Shown here: in pieces, positions 1 to 8,926 of the stretch
How the letters are laid out: each line of letters starts with the position of its first letter
How positions within the stretch are numbered: position 1 is the first letter of the stretch
From: Labilithrix sp.
GTDB lineage: Bacteria; Myxococcota; Polyangia; Polyangiales; Polyangiaceae
Length of the DNA: 64,000 nt
Reading direction: 5' to 3'
NCBI GenBank assembly: GCA_028287035.1
Contig: JAQBQL010000020.1
Span: 1-64,000 of the forward strand
Notes under the pieces: model-generated
What the model saw: the letters and a program-made list of their open reading frames with translations, nothing else
What the model was told of the DNA's origin: nothing
Databases searched by the model: none
Made by a program: the position numbers and the translations under genes

Positions 1-1174
1 GAGCCGCTGCGGGCGGCGCGAGCGGGGACATGCCGAGCGCGGTCGGGATGCGAGGACGAGGCGCGGCGGCGGTCACCCCTGCCCCGGGCCGCGGCAGCGC
101 CGATGCGCCGAGCGGGATCGTCCGTGCGGCGTTCTTCGCGGTGGCCTTCGCGTCCTGCCCGCCACCACCGGCGGGCGCGGCAGCTGCGGAGCCGAGCGGC
201 GGCGGCGCCTCGCGCGCGGACCCCTCGTAGCGGCGCTCGACCGCCACCTTGCTCGCGGTGGTGAGGCTCTGCCAGAAGTCGCCGACGGACTGCCAGCGAT
301 CGGCGGGCGCGAGCGTCGTCGCGCGGGCGAACGCCGCCTCGACGTCGTCCGGCACGTCGATGCCGAGCGACCGCGGGGTCGGCCGCTTGTCGGGGTCGCA
401 CGCGTTCTGCGCGAAGTCGCCGAGGTGCGCGCCCTCGTTGACGCTCCGGTCGCGGAGCGCCTCCATCAGCACCAGCGCGAACGCGTAGACGTCCGAGGCG
501 GCGCTCACCTCGCCGAGGCGGTCGTCGAACTGCTCGGGCGCGCCGTAGGCCGGCGCGAAGATCTTGATCTGCCCGACGGTCGCCGCGCGCGGCCCCATGT
601 CGAGCGCGCCTTCGCGCATCAGCTTGGCGACGCCGAAGTCGAGCACCTTCATCTTCAGACCCTGCTGGGTCTGCGCGAGGAACAGGTTCCCCGGGTTCAG
701 GTCACGGTGCATGACGCCCTGCGCGTGCGCGTAGGCGAGCCCGTCGGCCGCGGTCTCGAACAGCTTGAGCACGACGTCGAGCGCGCGCCCCGTCTGGCCG
801 AGGGTGCGACGCACCGTGAAGTCGTTCTGGACCGAGCGCCCCTCGAGCCACTCGAGCACCATGTACGGCACGAGCAGCCCGGTCGTCGGCGACTGCGTGG
901 TCCCGGCGGCGATGCTGCGCACTATGTGCAGGTTGCCCTGCGACAGCCGGTACAGGATGCGGCTCTCGTCGCGGAAGCGCTGGATGAAGGTGTCGACGAG
1001 CGACGGCGGCAGCGTCGGCGGCAGCTTCAGCGACTTGATGGCAATGGGCTCGTTGAGGCCCTGGTGATGGCCGCGGTAGACCGCACTGAAGCCACCTTCG
1101 CCGACGAGCTTGTCGACACGAAACTGGCCGTCGAGGACCTGACCCACGAGCCCGAACGGGTCCGCTACGCTCAC
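1..1174 (-). CDS. Hanks-type Ser/Thr protein kinase, C-terminus beyond window edge
   Basis: This is the N-terminal 391 residues of a serine/threonine protein kinase that would phosphorylate proteins in the cytoplasm. Reading the minus strand from the GTG at 1174 gives, in order, a glycine loop (VGEGGFSAVYRG), the ATP-anchoring lysine in IAIKSLK, the catalytic loop HRDLNPGNLF, the magnesium loop DFGVAK and the substrate-lobe motif YGAPEQF, so the catalytic residues are intact. After about residue 310 the chain becomes Ala/Pro/Gly-rich; in this family such a linker usually leads to a membrane segment or sensor, but that part is outside the window. The GTG start has no clear ribosome binding site and was chosen because it sits just ahead of the kinase fold. 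The gene lies 38 nt downstream of the secreted-protein gene on the same strand and may be co-transcribed with it. Its substrate is unknown. Confidence 0.88.
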   Translation of the reverse strand, partial: MSVADPFGLVGQVLDGQFRVDKLVGEGGFSAVYRGHHQGLNEPIAIKSLKLPPTLPPSLVDTFIQRFRDESRILYRLSQGNLHIVRSIAAGTTQSPTTGLLVPYMVLEWLEGRSVQNDFTVRRTLGQTGRALDVVLKLFETAADGLAYAHAQGVMHRDLNPGNLFLAQTQQGLKMKVLDFGVAKLMREGALDMGPRAATVGQIKIFAPAYGAPEQFDDRLGEVSAASDVYAFALVLMEALRDRSVNEGAHLGDFAQNACDPDKRPTPRSLGIDVPDDVEAAFARATTLAPADRWQSVGDFWQSLTTASKVAVERRYEGSAREAPPPLGSAAAAPAGGGGQDAKATAKNAARTIPLGASALPRPGAGVTAAAPRPRIPTALGMSPLAPPAAA

Positions 1175-1212
1175 CCGGCAGACCGTATCATCTCGCCGCC
1201 GCCTCGCGGGCG

Positions 1213-1941
1213 CTACTTGTGATCGGCCGTGACGGTGCCGCCGTACCACGCGACGCGGAGACCGACCGCCGCCCAGTGGCGCTCTGCCGAGGTCGCGAAG
1301 ATCGCATCGTACTCGGCGTAGGGGCCGGCCGCGAAGTGCCCCCCGCCCGCCTGGAAGACGCGCCACTCGTGATGCACCCCGATCGCGGCGTACGACTGCG
1401 TACCGTCGGCCGAGGGGTACGCGCCGCTCTTCAGGCGGAGCTCGGTCACGCCGACGCCCGCCTGCCCGTACAGGGAGAGGTCGGCGAGCCGCGGGTAGAG
1501 GTGGAGGAGCGGGAACGTCTCGGCGCGGAAGCCGATCCCGAGGCCGGTGCTCTTCCACGCCACGCTCTCGAAGAGTGCCACGTTCACGACGGGCCCGAAC
1601 GACACGAAGTCGGTGAACGAGCCCATCAGGAAGTACGACGTCGAATGGCCGACGAGGAGCGGGCTCTGCGAATAGAACGCGGGATTGCCGACGAGCACCG
1701 CGTCGTTCGGGTACCCGCTCGCGCCCGCGAAGGCGACGCCGGGCGCGACGCCGACCACGAGGCCCGCGCGGCGCTCGGCGGTCACCGCGCGGAGCACGGG
1801 GTTCTCCGGGCGGTCCCCCGCGCCGGCGGTGATCGAGTCGGCGCGCGCGTCACCGGGAGCGGCGACATCCGCCGCCACGCCCGCCAGGCAGGCCAGCAGG
1901 CCGCACCCGCCAGCGGACAACCGAACGCGCGAGGCGAGCAT
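1213..1941 (-). CDS. Secreted or outer-membrane protein of unknown function
   Basis: A 242-residue protein that I do not recognise. It begins with a signal peptide of about 35 residues: a short basic start, a hydrophobic stretch GLLACLAGVAADVAA, and a likely cleavage after ARA. The mature part is rich in Gly, Ala and aromatic residues arranged in short alternating hydrophobic strands (for example LYPRLADLSLYGQAGVGV and FAAGPYAEYDAIFATS), which suggests a small outer-membrane barrel, although the C-terminus (TVTADHK) lacks the usual terminal aromatic residue. The ATG at 1941 faces glyA divergently; an AT-rich TATATA at about 1951-1956 in this gap may belong to a promoter. A kinase gene follows 38 nt downstream on the same strand. 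Function is not assignable from sequence alone. Confidence 0.6.
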   Translation of the reverse strand: MLASRVRLSAGGCGLLACLAGVAADVAAPGDARADSITAGAGDRPENPVLRAVTAERRAGLVVGVAPGVAFAGASGYPNDAVLVGNPAFYSQSPLLVGHSTSYFLMGSFTDFVSFGPVVNVALFESVAWKSTGLGIGFRAETFPLLHLYPRLADLSLYGQAGVGVTELRLKSGAYPSADGTQSYAAIGVHHEWRVFQAGGGHFAAGPYAEYDAIFATSAERHWAAVGLRVAWYGGTVTADHK

Positions 1942-2003
1942 CGCTCTCTATATACGACGGCTCCCACGTGACGCGGCGGGATTTTCGGGCTAATCGCGGA
2001 GCC

Positions 2004-3284
2004 ATGGCCGAGCGTGACCTGACCCAGACCGACCCCGAAATCGCGCGCCTGATCAAGGACGAGAACCGACGCGAGCACGAGACCTTCCGTCTCATCGCGA
2101 GCGAGAACTATGCGTCGCGCGCGGTGATGGAGGCGACGGGCTCCGTGCTCACGAACAAGTACTCCGAGGGGTACGCAGGGAAACGCTACTACGAGGGCCA
2201 GCAGGTCATCGATCAGGTCGAACAGCTCGCGATCACGCGGCTCAAGAAGCTGTTCGGCGGGACCGCGGCCGTGCCGAACGGCGAGGACGACCTCCACGTC
2301 AACGTGCAGCCGTACTCGGGGAGCCCCGCGAACCTCGCCGTCTACCTCGCGTTCCTGAAGCCCGGCGACACCGTGATGGGCCTCGGCCTGCCGGCGGGCG
2401 GACACCTCACGCACGGTCACGCGGTGTCGATCACGGGCAAGTACTTCAACAGCGTCCCGTACGGCGTGCGACGCGACACGCACACCATCGACATGGAGGA
2501 GGTGCGCAAGCTCGCGAAGGAGCACCAGCCGAAGCTGATCTGGGCGGGGACGACCGCCTATCCGCGCACCCTCGACTTCGCGGCGTTCCGTTCGATCGCC
2601 GACGAGGTCGGGGCGATCCTCGCCGCGGACATCGCGCACATCGCGGGGCTCGTCGCGGTCGGCGCGCATCCGTCGCCGATCGGCATCGCCGACGTCACCA
2701 CGTCGACGACGCACAAGACCTTCCGCGGCCCGCGCGGCGGCATGATCCTCTGCAAGAAGACGCACGCGGCCGCGATCGACAAGGCGGTGTTCCCCGGTCT
2801 CCAGGGCGGTCCGCACAACCACACCACGGCCGCGATCGCGGTCGCCGCCAAGGAGGCCCTCGAGCCCGAGTTCAAGATGTACGCGCACCGCGTCGTCGAG
2901 AACGCGAAGGTGCTCGCGGCGGCGCTCGTCTACCACGGCTTCGCGGTGACGACCGGCGGCACGGACAACCACCTCATGCTGATCGATCTCACGAGCAAGG
3001 GGATCGCCGGCAAGCCCGCGGCCCAGGCGCTCGACCGCGCCGGCATCGTCGCGAACTACAACGCGGTGCCGTTCGATCCGCGGAAGCCGTTCGATCCCTC
3101 GGGCCTCCGCATCGGCACGCCCGCGGTCACGTCGCGCGGAATGGGCACGAAGGAGATGGAGCAGCTCGCCGGGTGGATCGAGCGCGTGGTCGGCCATGCC
3201 GACGACGAGGCCGTGATCGCGAAGGTGGCCGCCGAGGTGCGCGACACGTGCGCACGTTTCCCTGCGCCGGGGATCCTCGTCTGA
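2004..3284 (+). CDS. glyA: Serine hydroxymethyltransferase
   Basis: A PLP enzyme that interconverts serine plus tetrahydrofolate with glycine plus 5,10-methylene-tetrahydrofolate, feeding the one-carbon pool. The 426 residues match the usual bacterial length. Recognisable motifs are RLIASENYAS near the start, LTNKYSEGYAGKRYYEG (folate/PLP pocket), NVQPYSGSPANLAVY, GGHLTHG, and the PLP-binding lysine in STTHKTFRGPRGG. Close to residue 87 there is a small insertion (VPNGEDDLHV) compared with Escherichia coli. An upstream in-frame ATG at 1968 would add 12 residues, but the ATG at 2004 fits the family alignment and has GGAG four bases upstream. It is divergent from the secreted-protein gene and stands alone. 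Confidence 0.97.
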   Translation: MAERDLTQTDPEIARLIKDENRREHETFRLIASENYASRAVMEATGSVLTNKYSEGYAGKRYYEGQQVIDQVEQLAITRLKKLFGGTAAVPNGEDDLHVNVQPYSGSPANLAVYLAFLKPGDTVMGLGLPAGGHLTHGHAVSITGKYFNSVPYGVRRDTHTIDMEEVRKLAKEHQPKLIWAGTTAYPRTLDFAAFRSIADEVGAILAADIAHIAGLVAVGAHPSPIGIADVTTSTTHKTFRGPRGGMILCKKTHAAAIDKAVFPGLQGGPHNHTTAAIAVAAKEALEPEFKMYAHRVVENAKVLAAALVYHGFAVTTGGTDNHLMLIDLTSKGIAGKPAAQALDRAGIVANYNAVPFDPRKPFDPSGLRIGTPAVTSRGMGTKEMEQLAGWIERVVGHADDEAVIAKVAAEVRDTCARFPAPGILV

Positions 3285-3415
3285 GCCTGTAAAAATCGCG
3301 GAGAGCCGCGCTCGGGTGGGTCCATGTGCCACCGAACTGTGCGGCCGTCGCTCTTTCGAGGGAGCGCGGCGCGGGCAGCCCTCTAGAGTCGGCCGTGTTG
3401 CTGGCCTCTCCGCGC

Positions 3416-4396
3416 ATGCCTCCGTCCGCTCTCCCGTGCGTCGCCGCCACCGCGCGCGCGGCGCGGATCGCGCTCGCGGCGGTGATGGTGTCGGTCGTCG
3501 CGCTCCTCGGCGGAGCCTCTTCTGCCCGCGCGAGCGAGGCCGACCTCGCGGCGATGGCCGCGCCGCCGGTCGTCGAGTTCGATGCGTGGCGCGGCCTCAG
3601 CTACGGATCGTTCCTCGCCCCGAAGAAGGACTTCGTCTCCGCCGACGGCGGCATCGACGTGGTGTTCCACTTCCACGCCGGGCAGATGGCCGCGAAGCAG
3701 CTGAAGGAGAGCGGCCTCTCCGCCGTCTTCGTCGCGTGCGGGTTCGGCCTCGGCAGCGGCAAGTACGCCGAAGCGTTCGCCGATCCGAACCGCTTCGATC
3801 GGATGCTCGGCGAGCTCGTGAAGAACGTCGAGAAGGCAACCGGCCGTACCGGTCTGCACGTGCGACATCTCGGCCTCGCGTCGTGGAGCGCGGGCTTCGC
3901 GGCGGTCGGCCGGATCCTCGCCGTCGATCGCAACTACGCGAAGGTCGACACGGTCATCCTGAACGACAGCCTCCACTCGCAGTACCTCGACCCGAATCCG
4001 AAGACCGCCGCGCAGGGCGCCGACCGCGTGGACACGCGCATGCTCCGCAACTTCATCCGGTTCGCGAAGGACGCCGCGGAGGGAAAGAAGACGATGGTGA
4101 TCACCCACTCGTCGATCATCCCGCCCGACTATGCGAGCTCGACCGAGGCAACGCAGGCGCTGCTCACGTCGATCGCGGTGCCTCTGGTGACCGTCGACCA
4201 GCCGGGCTCGCGGAGCATGACCCTCATCCGGCGCGCCGACGCGGGGAATCTCCACGTCCGCGGTTACCGGGGTCGCGGACCGCACGATCACTTCGAGCAC
4301 CTCTATCTGGTCGGCGAGGGACTGCAGGCGTGGGTGCTGCCACGATGGAAGCGCGAGGAGAGACTCGTCTATACTCTCGCGGGTGAGCAGCTCTGA
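3416..4396 (+). CDS. Secreted alpha/beta-hydrolase-like protein
   Basis: A 326-residue exported protein. From the ATG at 3416 it starts with a signal peptide whose hydrophobic core is IALAAVMVSVVALLGGASS, followed by an ARAS-type cleavage site. The mature protein has the layout of an alpha/beta hydrolase: a first strand with VVFHFHAGQ, a nucleophile elbow SWSAG within LASWSAGFAAVG, a later acid candidate in ILNDSLH, and a histidine-rich C-terminal segment GPHDHFEHLYL that could supply the catalytic histidine. These are inferences from motif order; no specific substrate is indicated. The gene overlaps the start of the phosphoglycosyl transferase gene by 14 nt, suggesting translational coupling and a link with the polysaccharide locus. 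Earlier in-frame starts (3326, or a GTG near 3393) are possible but would put extra residues before the signal peptide. Confidence 0.7.
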   Translation: MPPSALPCVAATARAARIALAAVMVSVVALLGGASSARASEADLAAMAAPPVVEFDAWRGLSYGSFLAPKKDFVSADGGIDVVFHFHAGQMAAKQLKESGLSAVFVACGFGLGSGKYAEAFADPNRFDRMLGELVKNVEKATGRTGLHVRHLGLASWSAGFAAVGRILAVDRNYAKVDTVILNDSLHSQYLDPNPKTAAQGADRVDTRMLRNFIRFAKDAAEGKKTMVITHSSIIPPDYASSTEATQALLTSIAVPLVTVDQPGSRSMTLIRRADAGNLHVRGYRGRGPHDHFEHLYLVGEGLQAWVLPRWKREERLVYTLAGEQL

Positions 4397-7214
4397 TCCG
4401 AGCGGTGATTCGAAGACGACGTCGCCGTCCGTAGCGCCTCCCGCAGGAGGGGCCGAGGACCCGGAGCCGCGCCGCGTCGACCCGCGCGCCGAGCCCGACG
4501 CAGACCTCATCATGGCGACGCCCGCGCAGCTGGCGTCGCCCGGCGGCCTCCGCCCGGGCGTGCTCGGCAAGACCGACGTGAAGTCGACGCTCACCTCGGC
4601 CTTGCCGCCGGAGGCGCGCGCCGTCCTCGACGAGGCACACCGCGCGGCGGTCACGGCGAAGCTGAAGGCCGGATTCGAGGAGCGCCGCGCGTCGGAGCCG
4701 CCCGCGCCCGAGAACGACGCCGTCCTCGCCGCCACCGAAGGGCTCGCGAGCACGGTGCCGCCTGCGCCGGCGACGGCGCGGAGCCTCGCCGAGCACGGGC
4801 GCACGAGCTCGCGTCCGCCGCCCTCGAGCGTCACGCCGAAGCCGCCGTCGATCCCGGTGATGAGCGCCGCGAAGGCGATGTCGAAGACGCTCATCGGCAT
4901 GACCAGCCCGACGGCCGGCGGGACGACGCCGATCGTTCCGCGGCGTCGCACGCCGAGCACGGGCACTCCTTCCCCGCTCGCCACGGCGACGTTGCTCGGG
5001 ATGACGGGCGTGGTCCCGCGCCGCCCGACGCCGAATGCCGGCCTGCCGAAGGTGACCCCGGCCGCGGGGACGCCGCCACCGCCGCCGCTCGTCATCACCT
5101 CGAAGGAGCACTCCGGGCCGCCGCCCAAGATGAGCGACCCGAGCCAGCTCGCGCCGGACCCGGGCCACGGGGGGCGCGACGTGCCCCCGGTGATCCGGAT
5201 CCCGCAGGGCGGAATGCTCGGGAGCTCGGCGCCCACGGTCACTCCGCGCAGCAAGAGCCTCCTGTGTCAGGTGCTCCTGCGTGACGGCGCGGTGAGCGAG
5301 GAGGACATCGAGAAGGCCATCGCGGTCCAGGAGGAGCGCGGCGGGCAGATCGGCCGGATCCTCGTCTCGATGGGGGCGTGCAGTGAGGACGCGATCGCGC
5401 GCGCGCTCATCGAGCAGCTCAAGGTCCGCAAGAAGGACGGCTACGTCACCGACGTCTCGCTCGCGGCGCGCGAGAACAAGGACGTCGCGGGCCTCAAGGT
5501 CCTCACGAAGCCGAACTGGACGATCGCGACCCTCATCGCGACCGATCTCTTCTCGCTCCTGCTCGCCGCGCTCCTCGCGACGGCGGTGCACTGGGCGCGG
5601 ACGTACTCGGATCTCGGCGGCATCGACTGGACGTCGTGGCTCGTGGTCGGTCCGGGCATCGGCCTGTGCATGCTCACGTACCTCGGGCTCGAGCTCTACT
5701 CGCCGATGGCGAAGAGCACGCCCGACGAGATCCGGGACATCGTCTTCGCGACCTCGCTCGTGCACCTCGGGGCTTCCATGCTCTCGACGCTCGGCGATCT
5801 GCCGATCGTGAAGTGGGGAATCTTCGTGCGCGCCGTGTGGTGGCTCGCGACGCTCTTCCTCGTGCCGGTCGTCCGCTCACTCGTGCGCAACAAGCTGTGC
5901 ACGCAGGCCTGGTGGGGAATTCCGGTGTGCGTGCTGGGCGCCGCGAAGACGGGTCGGCTCATCGTGCGCACGCTGAAGGCGCAGCCGCGCTCGGGGCTGA
6001 AGCCCGTGATGCTCCTCGACGACGACCCGGCCAAGCACGGCACGCTCCGCGCGACCTTCACGAACGAGGTGATGGACGTCTACTCGGTCAACGTGGGCGC
6101 CGCGCACTTCATGAGCGAGTCGCAGCGTCAGGCGCTCGCCGATGACCTCTTCGGTCCGGACAGCGAGATGGCGACGGGGCCAATCAGCTCGGACCACCTG
6201 CCCCTCCCGCCGTCGTCGTGGCACTCGAAGCTCGATGTGAGCGCCGCCGACAGTGACCAGTTCCTCGGCCCCGAGAGCGTCAAGCCTCGGTCGCGGACCC
6301 CGGCGCCCGTCAAGGACGCCTCGCAGTTCCCGCGCGGCAAGTTCGCCGAGGTCGACGGCGTGCCGGTCGTCGGGGAGCTGGCGCTCGCCCCGATCCTGGC
6401 GACGCGTCTCAAGATTCCGTACGCGGTGCTCGCGATGCCCGGCGTCGACGGCCCGAAGCTCCTCCAGATCGTCGAGCGCGTCGGCGGGAAGTTCTCGCAC
6501 CTGCTCGTCATCCCCGACCTCTTCGGCTTCGCGACGCTCGGCGTCCCCGCGAAGAACCTCGGCGGCATCCTCGGCGTCGAGGTCCGGCAGCAGCTGCTCC
6601 TTCCCGGTCCTCGTCTCGCCAAGCGCGTGATGGACGCGACGCTCACCGGCATCGGCATCCTGTTCGTGCTGCCGTTCCTCCTGCTCATCGCGCTCCTCAT
6701 CAAGCTCGATTCGAAGGGGCCGATCTTCTACTGGCAGAACCGGCTCGGCAAGGACGGCGAGTTCTTCCGTGCCTACAAGTTCCGCACGATGCATGGCGAC
6801 GGCGAAGCGCGCCTCAAGGCCATCCTCGACAACGATCCCCAGCTTCGCGCCGAATACGAGATTTACCACAAGCTCCGGAAGGACCCCCGCGTCACCCGGA
6901 TCGGCCGCGTGCTGCGAAAGTTCTCGCTCGACGAGTTCCCGCAGCTGCTCAACGTGCTCCTCGGTGACATGAGCCTCGTCGGCCCTCGTCCGTATATCGA
7001 ACGCGAGGTCACCGAGATGGGCGGCCAGGAGAAGATCATCCTGCGGGCGCCGCCGGGAATGACCGGCATGTGGCAGGTCTCCGATCGCAACGCGACGAGC
7101 TTCGCGCAGCGCGTGCAGATCGACGTGTATTACGTGCGCAACTGGTCGCCGTGGCTCGATATCCATATCCTCGCGAAGACCTTCGGCGTCGTCGTGAAGG
7201 GCTCGGGCGTCTAG
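4383..7214 (+). CDS. WbaP/WcaJ-type phosphoglycosyl transferase with MshEN-like N-terminal module
   Basis: The initiating enzyme of exopolysaccharide synthesis: it should transfer a sugar phosphate from a nucleotide sugar to undecaprenyl phosphate at the inner membrane. Of 943 residues, 1-285 are Pro/Ser/Ala-rich and probably disordered. Residues about 287-340 form two 24-residue blocks separated by five residues and each ending in Gln, the layout of the MshEN (type II secretion ATPase N-terminal) domain that in other proteins binds c-di-GMP. Four membrane segments span about 378-500, followed by a Rossmann-like CoA-binding-type domain (VCVLGAAKTGRL). The bacterial sugar transferase domain starts near 746 with KRVMDAT and one membrane segment, then YKFRTM, RKFSLDEFPQLLNVL, GDMSLVGPRP and PGMTGMWQVSDR. 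Family members are usually about 450-500 residues, so the N-terminal half is extra. The GTG start overlaps the upstream gene by 14 nt. It corresponds in role to EpsZ of Myxococcus xanthus. Confidence 0.93.
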   Translation: MSSSDPSGDSKTTSPSVAPPAGGAEDPEPRRVDPRAEPDADLIMATPAQLASPGGLRPGVLGKTDVKSTLTSALPPEARAVLDEAHRAAVTAKLKAGFEERRASEPPAPENDAVLAATEGLASTVPPAPATARSLAEHGRTSSRPPPSSVTPKPPSIPVMSAAKAMSKTLIGMTSPTAGGTTPIVPRRRTPSTGTPSPLATATLLGMTGVVPRRPTPNAGLPKVTPAAGTPPPPPLVITSKEHSGPPPKMSDPSQLAPDPGHGGRDVPPVIRIPQGGMLGSSAPTVTPRSKSLLCQVLLRDGAVSEEDIEKAIAVQEERGGQIGRILVSMGACSEDAIARALIEQLKVRKKDGYVTDVSLAARENKDVAGLKVLTKPNWTIATLIATDLFSLLLAALLATAVHWARTYSDLGGIDWTSWLVVGPGIGLCMLTYLGLELYSPMAKSTPDEIRDIVFATSLVHLGASMLSTLGDLPIVKWGIFVRAVWWLATLFLVPVVRSLVRNKLCTQAWWGIPVCVLGAAKTGRLIVRTLKAQPRSGLKPVMLLDDDPAKHGTLRATFTNEVMDVYSVNVGAAHFMSESQRQALADDLFGPDSEMATGPISSDHLPLPPSSWHSKLDVSAADSDQFLGPESVKPRSRTPAPVKDASQFPRGKFAEVDGVPVVGELALAPILATRLKIPYAVLAMPGVDGPKLLQIVERVGGKFSHLLVIPDLFGFATLGVPAKNLGGILGVEVRQQLLLPGPRLAKRVMDATLTGIGILFVLPFLLLIALLIKLDSKGPIFYWQNRLGKDGEFFRAYKFRTMHGDGEARLKAILDNDPQLRAEYEIYHKLRKDPRVTRIGRVLRKFSLDEFPQLLNVLLGDMSLVGPRPYIEREVTEMGGQEKIILRAPPGMTGMWQVSDRNATSFAQRVQIDVYYVRNWSPWLDIHILAKTFGVVVKGSGV

Positions 7215-7230
7215 CGCGCGCGGGCGCGCG
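7215..7230 (+). terminator. Short GC hairpin after the transferase gene
   Basis: Directly after the TAG of the transferase gene, CGCGCGC and GCGCGCG form a seven-base inverted repeat around two bases. There is no T-run behind it, so termination is only a possibility; it may simply mark the 3' end of the message. Confidence 0.22.
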
Positions 7231-7455
7231 AAACCGTTCTCGATGCTGGCCGGTGTGGTCGGATCGCCTCACCACGAAGGGCGATATGACCGCGCGATCA
7301 TGCCCTTTGCCGTACGCAGGGACTGCGGGCCGCACGGTGCTTGGTAAGCCACTTCGCCCTTGGGGCATTTCTCCACGAACCATGCGAGAAATTCCTTGAA
7401 AATGTCGTATTTCGCTCGCTGCCGACCTGCGGGTCGCCTGCTAGCTTCGTTAGCC

Positions 7456-8577
7456 ATGATCCGACGCATCCTGCCTTTTTCCTTGGTTGCCTGTGCATCC
7501 CTCCTTGCCTACGCGTGCTCCTCGTCGAGCGATGACGGCGGCGGCGGCACCCCGGTCCCCGACGGCGGCACCGTCCTCGAGGACGGCGCGGTCGTCGACC
7601 AGGACGGCAACGTCGTCGGCGACAGCTCCACGGGCGACGGAGGCAGCTCCGCGAACCCGATCGAGGGCGTCGCGGCCCCTGTCTCCCTGGGCGGCGCGTT
7701 CGTCGGTCTGCACACCGAAGGCCCCATCTGGCACGGTGACTCGTTCTTCTACTCGACGGTCGGCACCACCGCGTTCCTCGTGCGCATCACGCTCCCGAAC
7801 ACGACGGACCAGGTCGGTCCGGTTCCCGCGTCGAACGCGTTCCTCGGCTCGACGTTCGACACCAAGTCGAACTCGATCCTCACCGCGCAGTCGGCCACGG
7901 GCCCGGATGGCCTGCCCAGTGCGGTCGGTGGCGGAGTGATCGTGAAGACCACGGCGAAGGCCGCGGCGGATCCGGCAGCGGCCACCTCGACGCCGCTCAC
8001 CCTGAATTTCGTGACCGACGGCGGCGCAGCGGCGTTCGACTCGCCGAACGACCTCGTCGCCCGCAAGGACGGCACGATCTACGTCACCGACCCGGGCTAC
8101 CAGTCGACGGCGACGGTCACGAACCACATCTGGCGCCTCAAGCCGAACGGCGCGGCGTACGACGTGTTCGAGATCAAGGCCGAGAACCGCCCGAACGGCA
8201 TCGCCCTCTCGGCGGACGAGAAGACGCTCTTCGTCTCGTTCACCGACACGGGTGGCCCCACCGCCGTCCCGAACATCATGAAGTACCCGGTCAATGTCGA
8301 CGGCACCCTCGGCAAGGCCGAGAAGTTCGCTGACGTGACGCCCGCGAGCAACACGTCGCTCGACGGCATCGCGATCGACAGCGCCGGCAACATCTACGCG
8401 GCGGTCGCCACGGGTGTCGACGTCTTCAAGGCGGACGGCACCAAGTGGGGCCACATCACGACGCCGAAGGCGGTCAACAACCTCGCGTTCGGCGGCGCGG
8501 ACCTGAAGACCCTGCTCATCACGGGCAACGAGGACACCTGGACGGTCACCGTCAAGGTTGCCGGCCTCGCGCAGTAA
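7456..8577 (+). CDS. SMP-30/gluconolactonase-like beta-propeller lipoprotein
   Basis: A 373-residue secreted lipoprotein. The start at 7456 gives a type II signal peptide with basic MIRR, a hydrophobic core and the lipobox LAYAC, so the mature protein is predicted to be lipid-anchored at Cys21. A Ser/Asp/Gly spacer follows, typical of myxobacterial lipoproteins. The body has the repeated pattern of an SMP-30/gluconolaconase/LRE-type six-bladed propeller: LHTEGPIW, DSPNDLVARKDGTIYVTDPGYQ, ENRPNGIALSADEKTLFVS and LDGIAIDSAGNIYAAV. The conserved acidic and Asn residues of the metal site (E in the EGP motif, N in PND and PNG, D in LDGIA) are visible, so a lactonase or related hydrolase activity is possible. 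The substrate cannot be told. A strong terminator follows 20 nt after the stop. An upstream in-frame start at 7360 was rejected because it buries the signal peptide. Confidence 0.85.
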   Translation: MIRRILPFSLVACASLLAYACSSSSDDGGGGTPVPDGGTVLEDGAVVDQDGNVVGDSSTGDGGSSANPIEGVAAPVSLGGAFVGLHTEGPIWHGDSFFYSTVGTTAFLVRITLPNTTDQVGPVPASNAFLGSTFDTKSNSILTAQSATGPDGLPSAVGGGVIVKTTAKAAADPAAATSTPLTLNFVTDGGAAAFDSPNDLVARKDGTIYVTDPGYQSTATVTNHIWRLKPNGAAYDVFEIKAENRPNGIALSADEKTLFVSFTDTGGPTAVPNIMKYPVNVDGTLGKAEKFADVTPASNTSLDGIAIDSAGNIYAAVATGVDVFKADGTKWGHITTPKAVNNLAFGGADLKTLLITGNEDTWTVTVKVAGLAQ

Positions 8578-8596
8578 CGTCCGTCTCTGACACATC

Positions 8597-8640
8597 GCGA
8601 AAGCCCCGCCCGTCATCGACGGCGCGGGGCTTCGCGTTTT
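8597..8640 (+). terminator. Rho-independent terminator
   Basis: A long stem is formed by GCGAAAGCCCCGC (8597-8609) and GCGGGGCTTCGC (8624-8635) with one bulged A. It is extended inside by CCGTC/GACGG around a three-base ATC loop and followed by GTTTT. It ends the message of the SMP-30-like lipoprotein gene. Between this hairpin and 8938 the only thing seen is the delta-60 remnant. Confidence 0.85.
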
Positions 8641-8701
8641 GTCTCGGCACACGGAAGGTCATCGCGGGAGATCCGCGAGAGAGCGCACGCCACGTCCGGG
8701 C

Positions 8702-8926
8702 CGACCCATCGTCGCGACCGTCGCAACCGCGAGCCCCACCGCCATCACGGTCACTCGCCTGACCAAACAGGGCAGTCCCGATTCCGCCTTCGGTCCCGCC
8801 GGAACCCACACCGTCGAGCTCGGTGACACGCCGAATGTCTACGGAATGACCAATGCCGACGACGAACGAATCCTGATGACCGTCGTCCACGACGGCAACC
8901 TCTACCTCACGCGCATCTGGATGTGA
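8702..8926 (+). pseudogene. Remnant of a delta-60-repeat (DUF5122) propeller protein
   Basis: The frame ending at the TGA before 8926 reads VTRLTKQGSPDSAFGPAG, then THTVELG, and finally LYLTRIWM. This follows the delta-60 repeat pattern of secreted propeller proteins (a V.RL..DGS.D.SFG.GG block, then a D/E-L-G strand and a closing A.LTR-type strand). Only one repeat plus a few residues survive, there is no signal peptide and no good start codon (the frame opens with TTG at 8639 inside the terminator tail). I therefore read it as the decayed 3' end of a longer lipoprotein gene. The call rests on motif resemblance only. Confidence 0.4.

Noticed and set aside
1968..2003. Earlier start for glyA at 1968.
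   Set aside because: It would add 12 residues with no family support; the ATG at 2004 has GGAG at the right place.
4370..4375. TATACT in front of the phosphoglycosyl transferase start, and similar at 34821.
   Set aside because: No acceptable -35 element at 16-18 bases and, at 4370, it lies within the upstream coding sequence; kept only as a remark for the 34835 gene.
8639..8701. TTG start at 8639 for the delta-60-like fragment.
   Set aside because: The start lies in the T-run of the terminator and the first 25 residues are Arg-rich with no likeness to a signal peptide, so the fragment is treated as a remnant.
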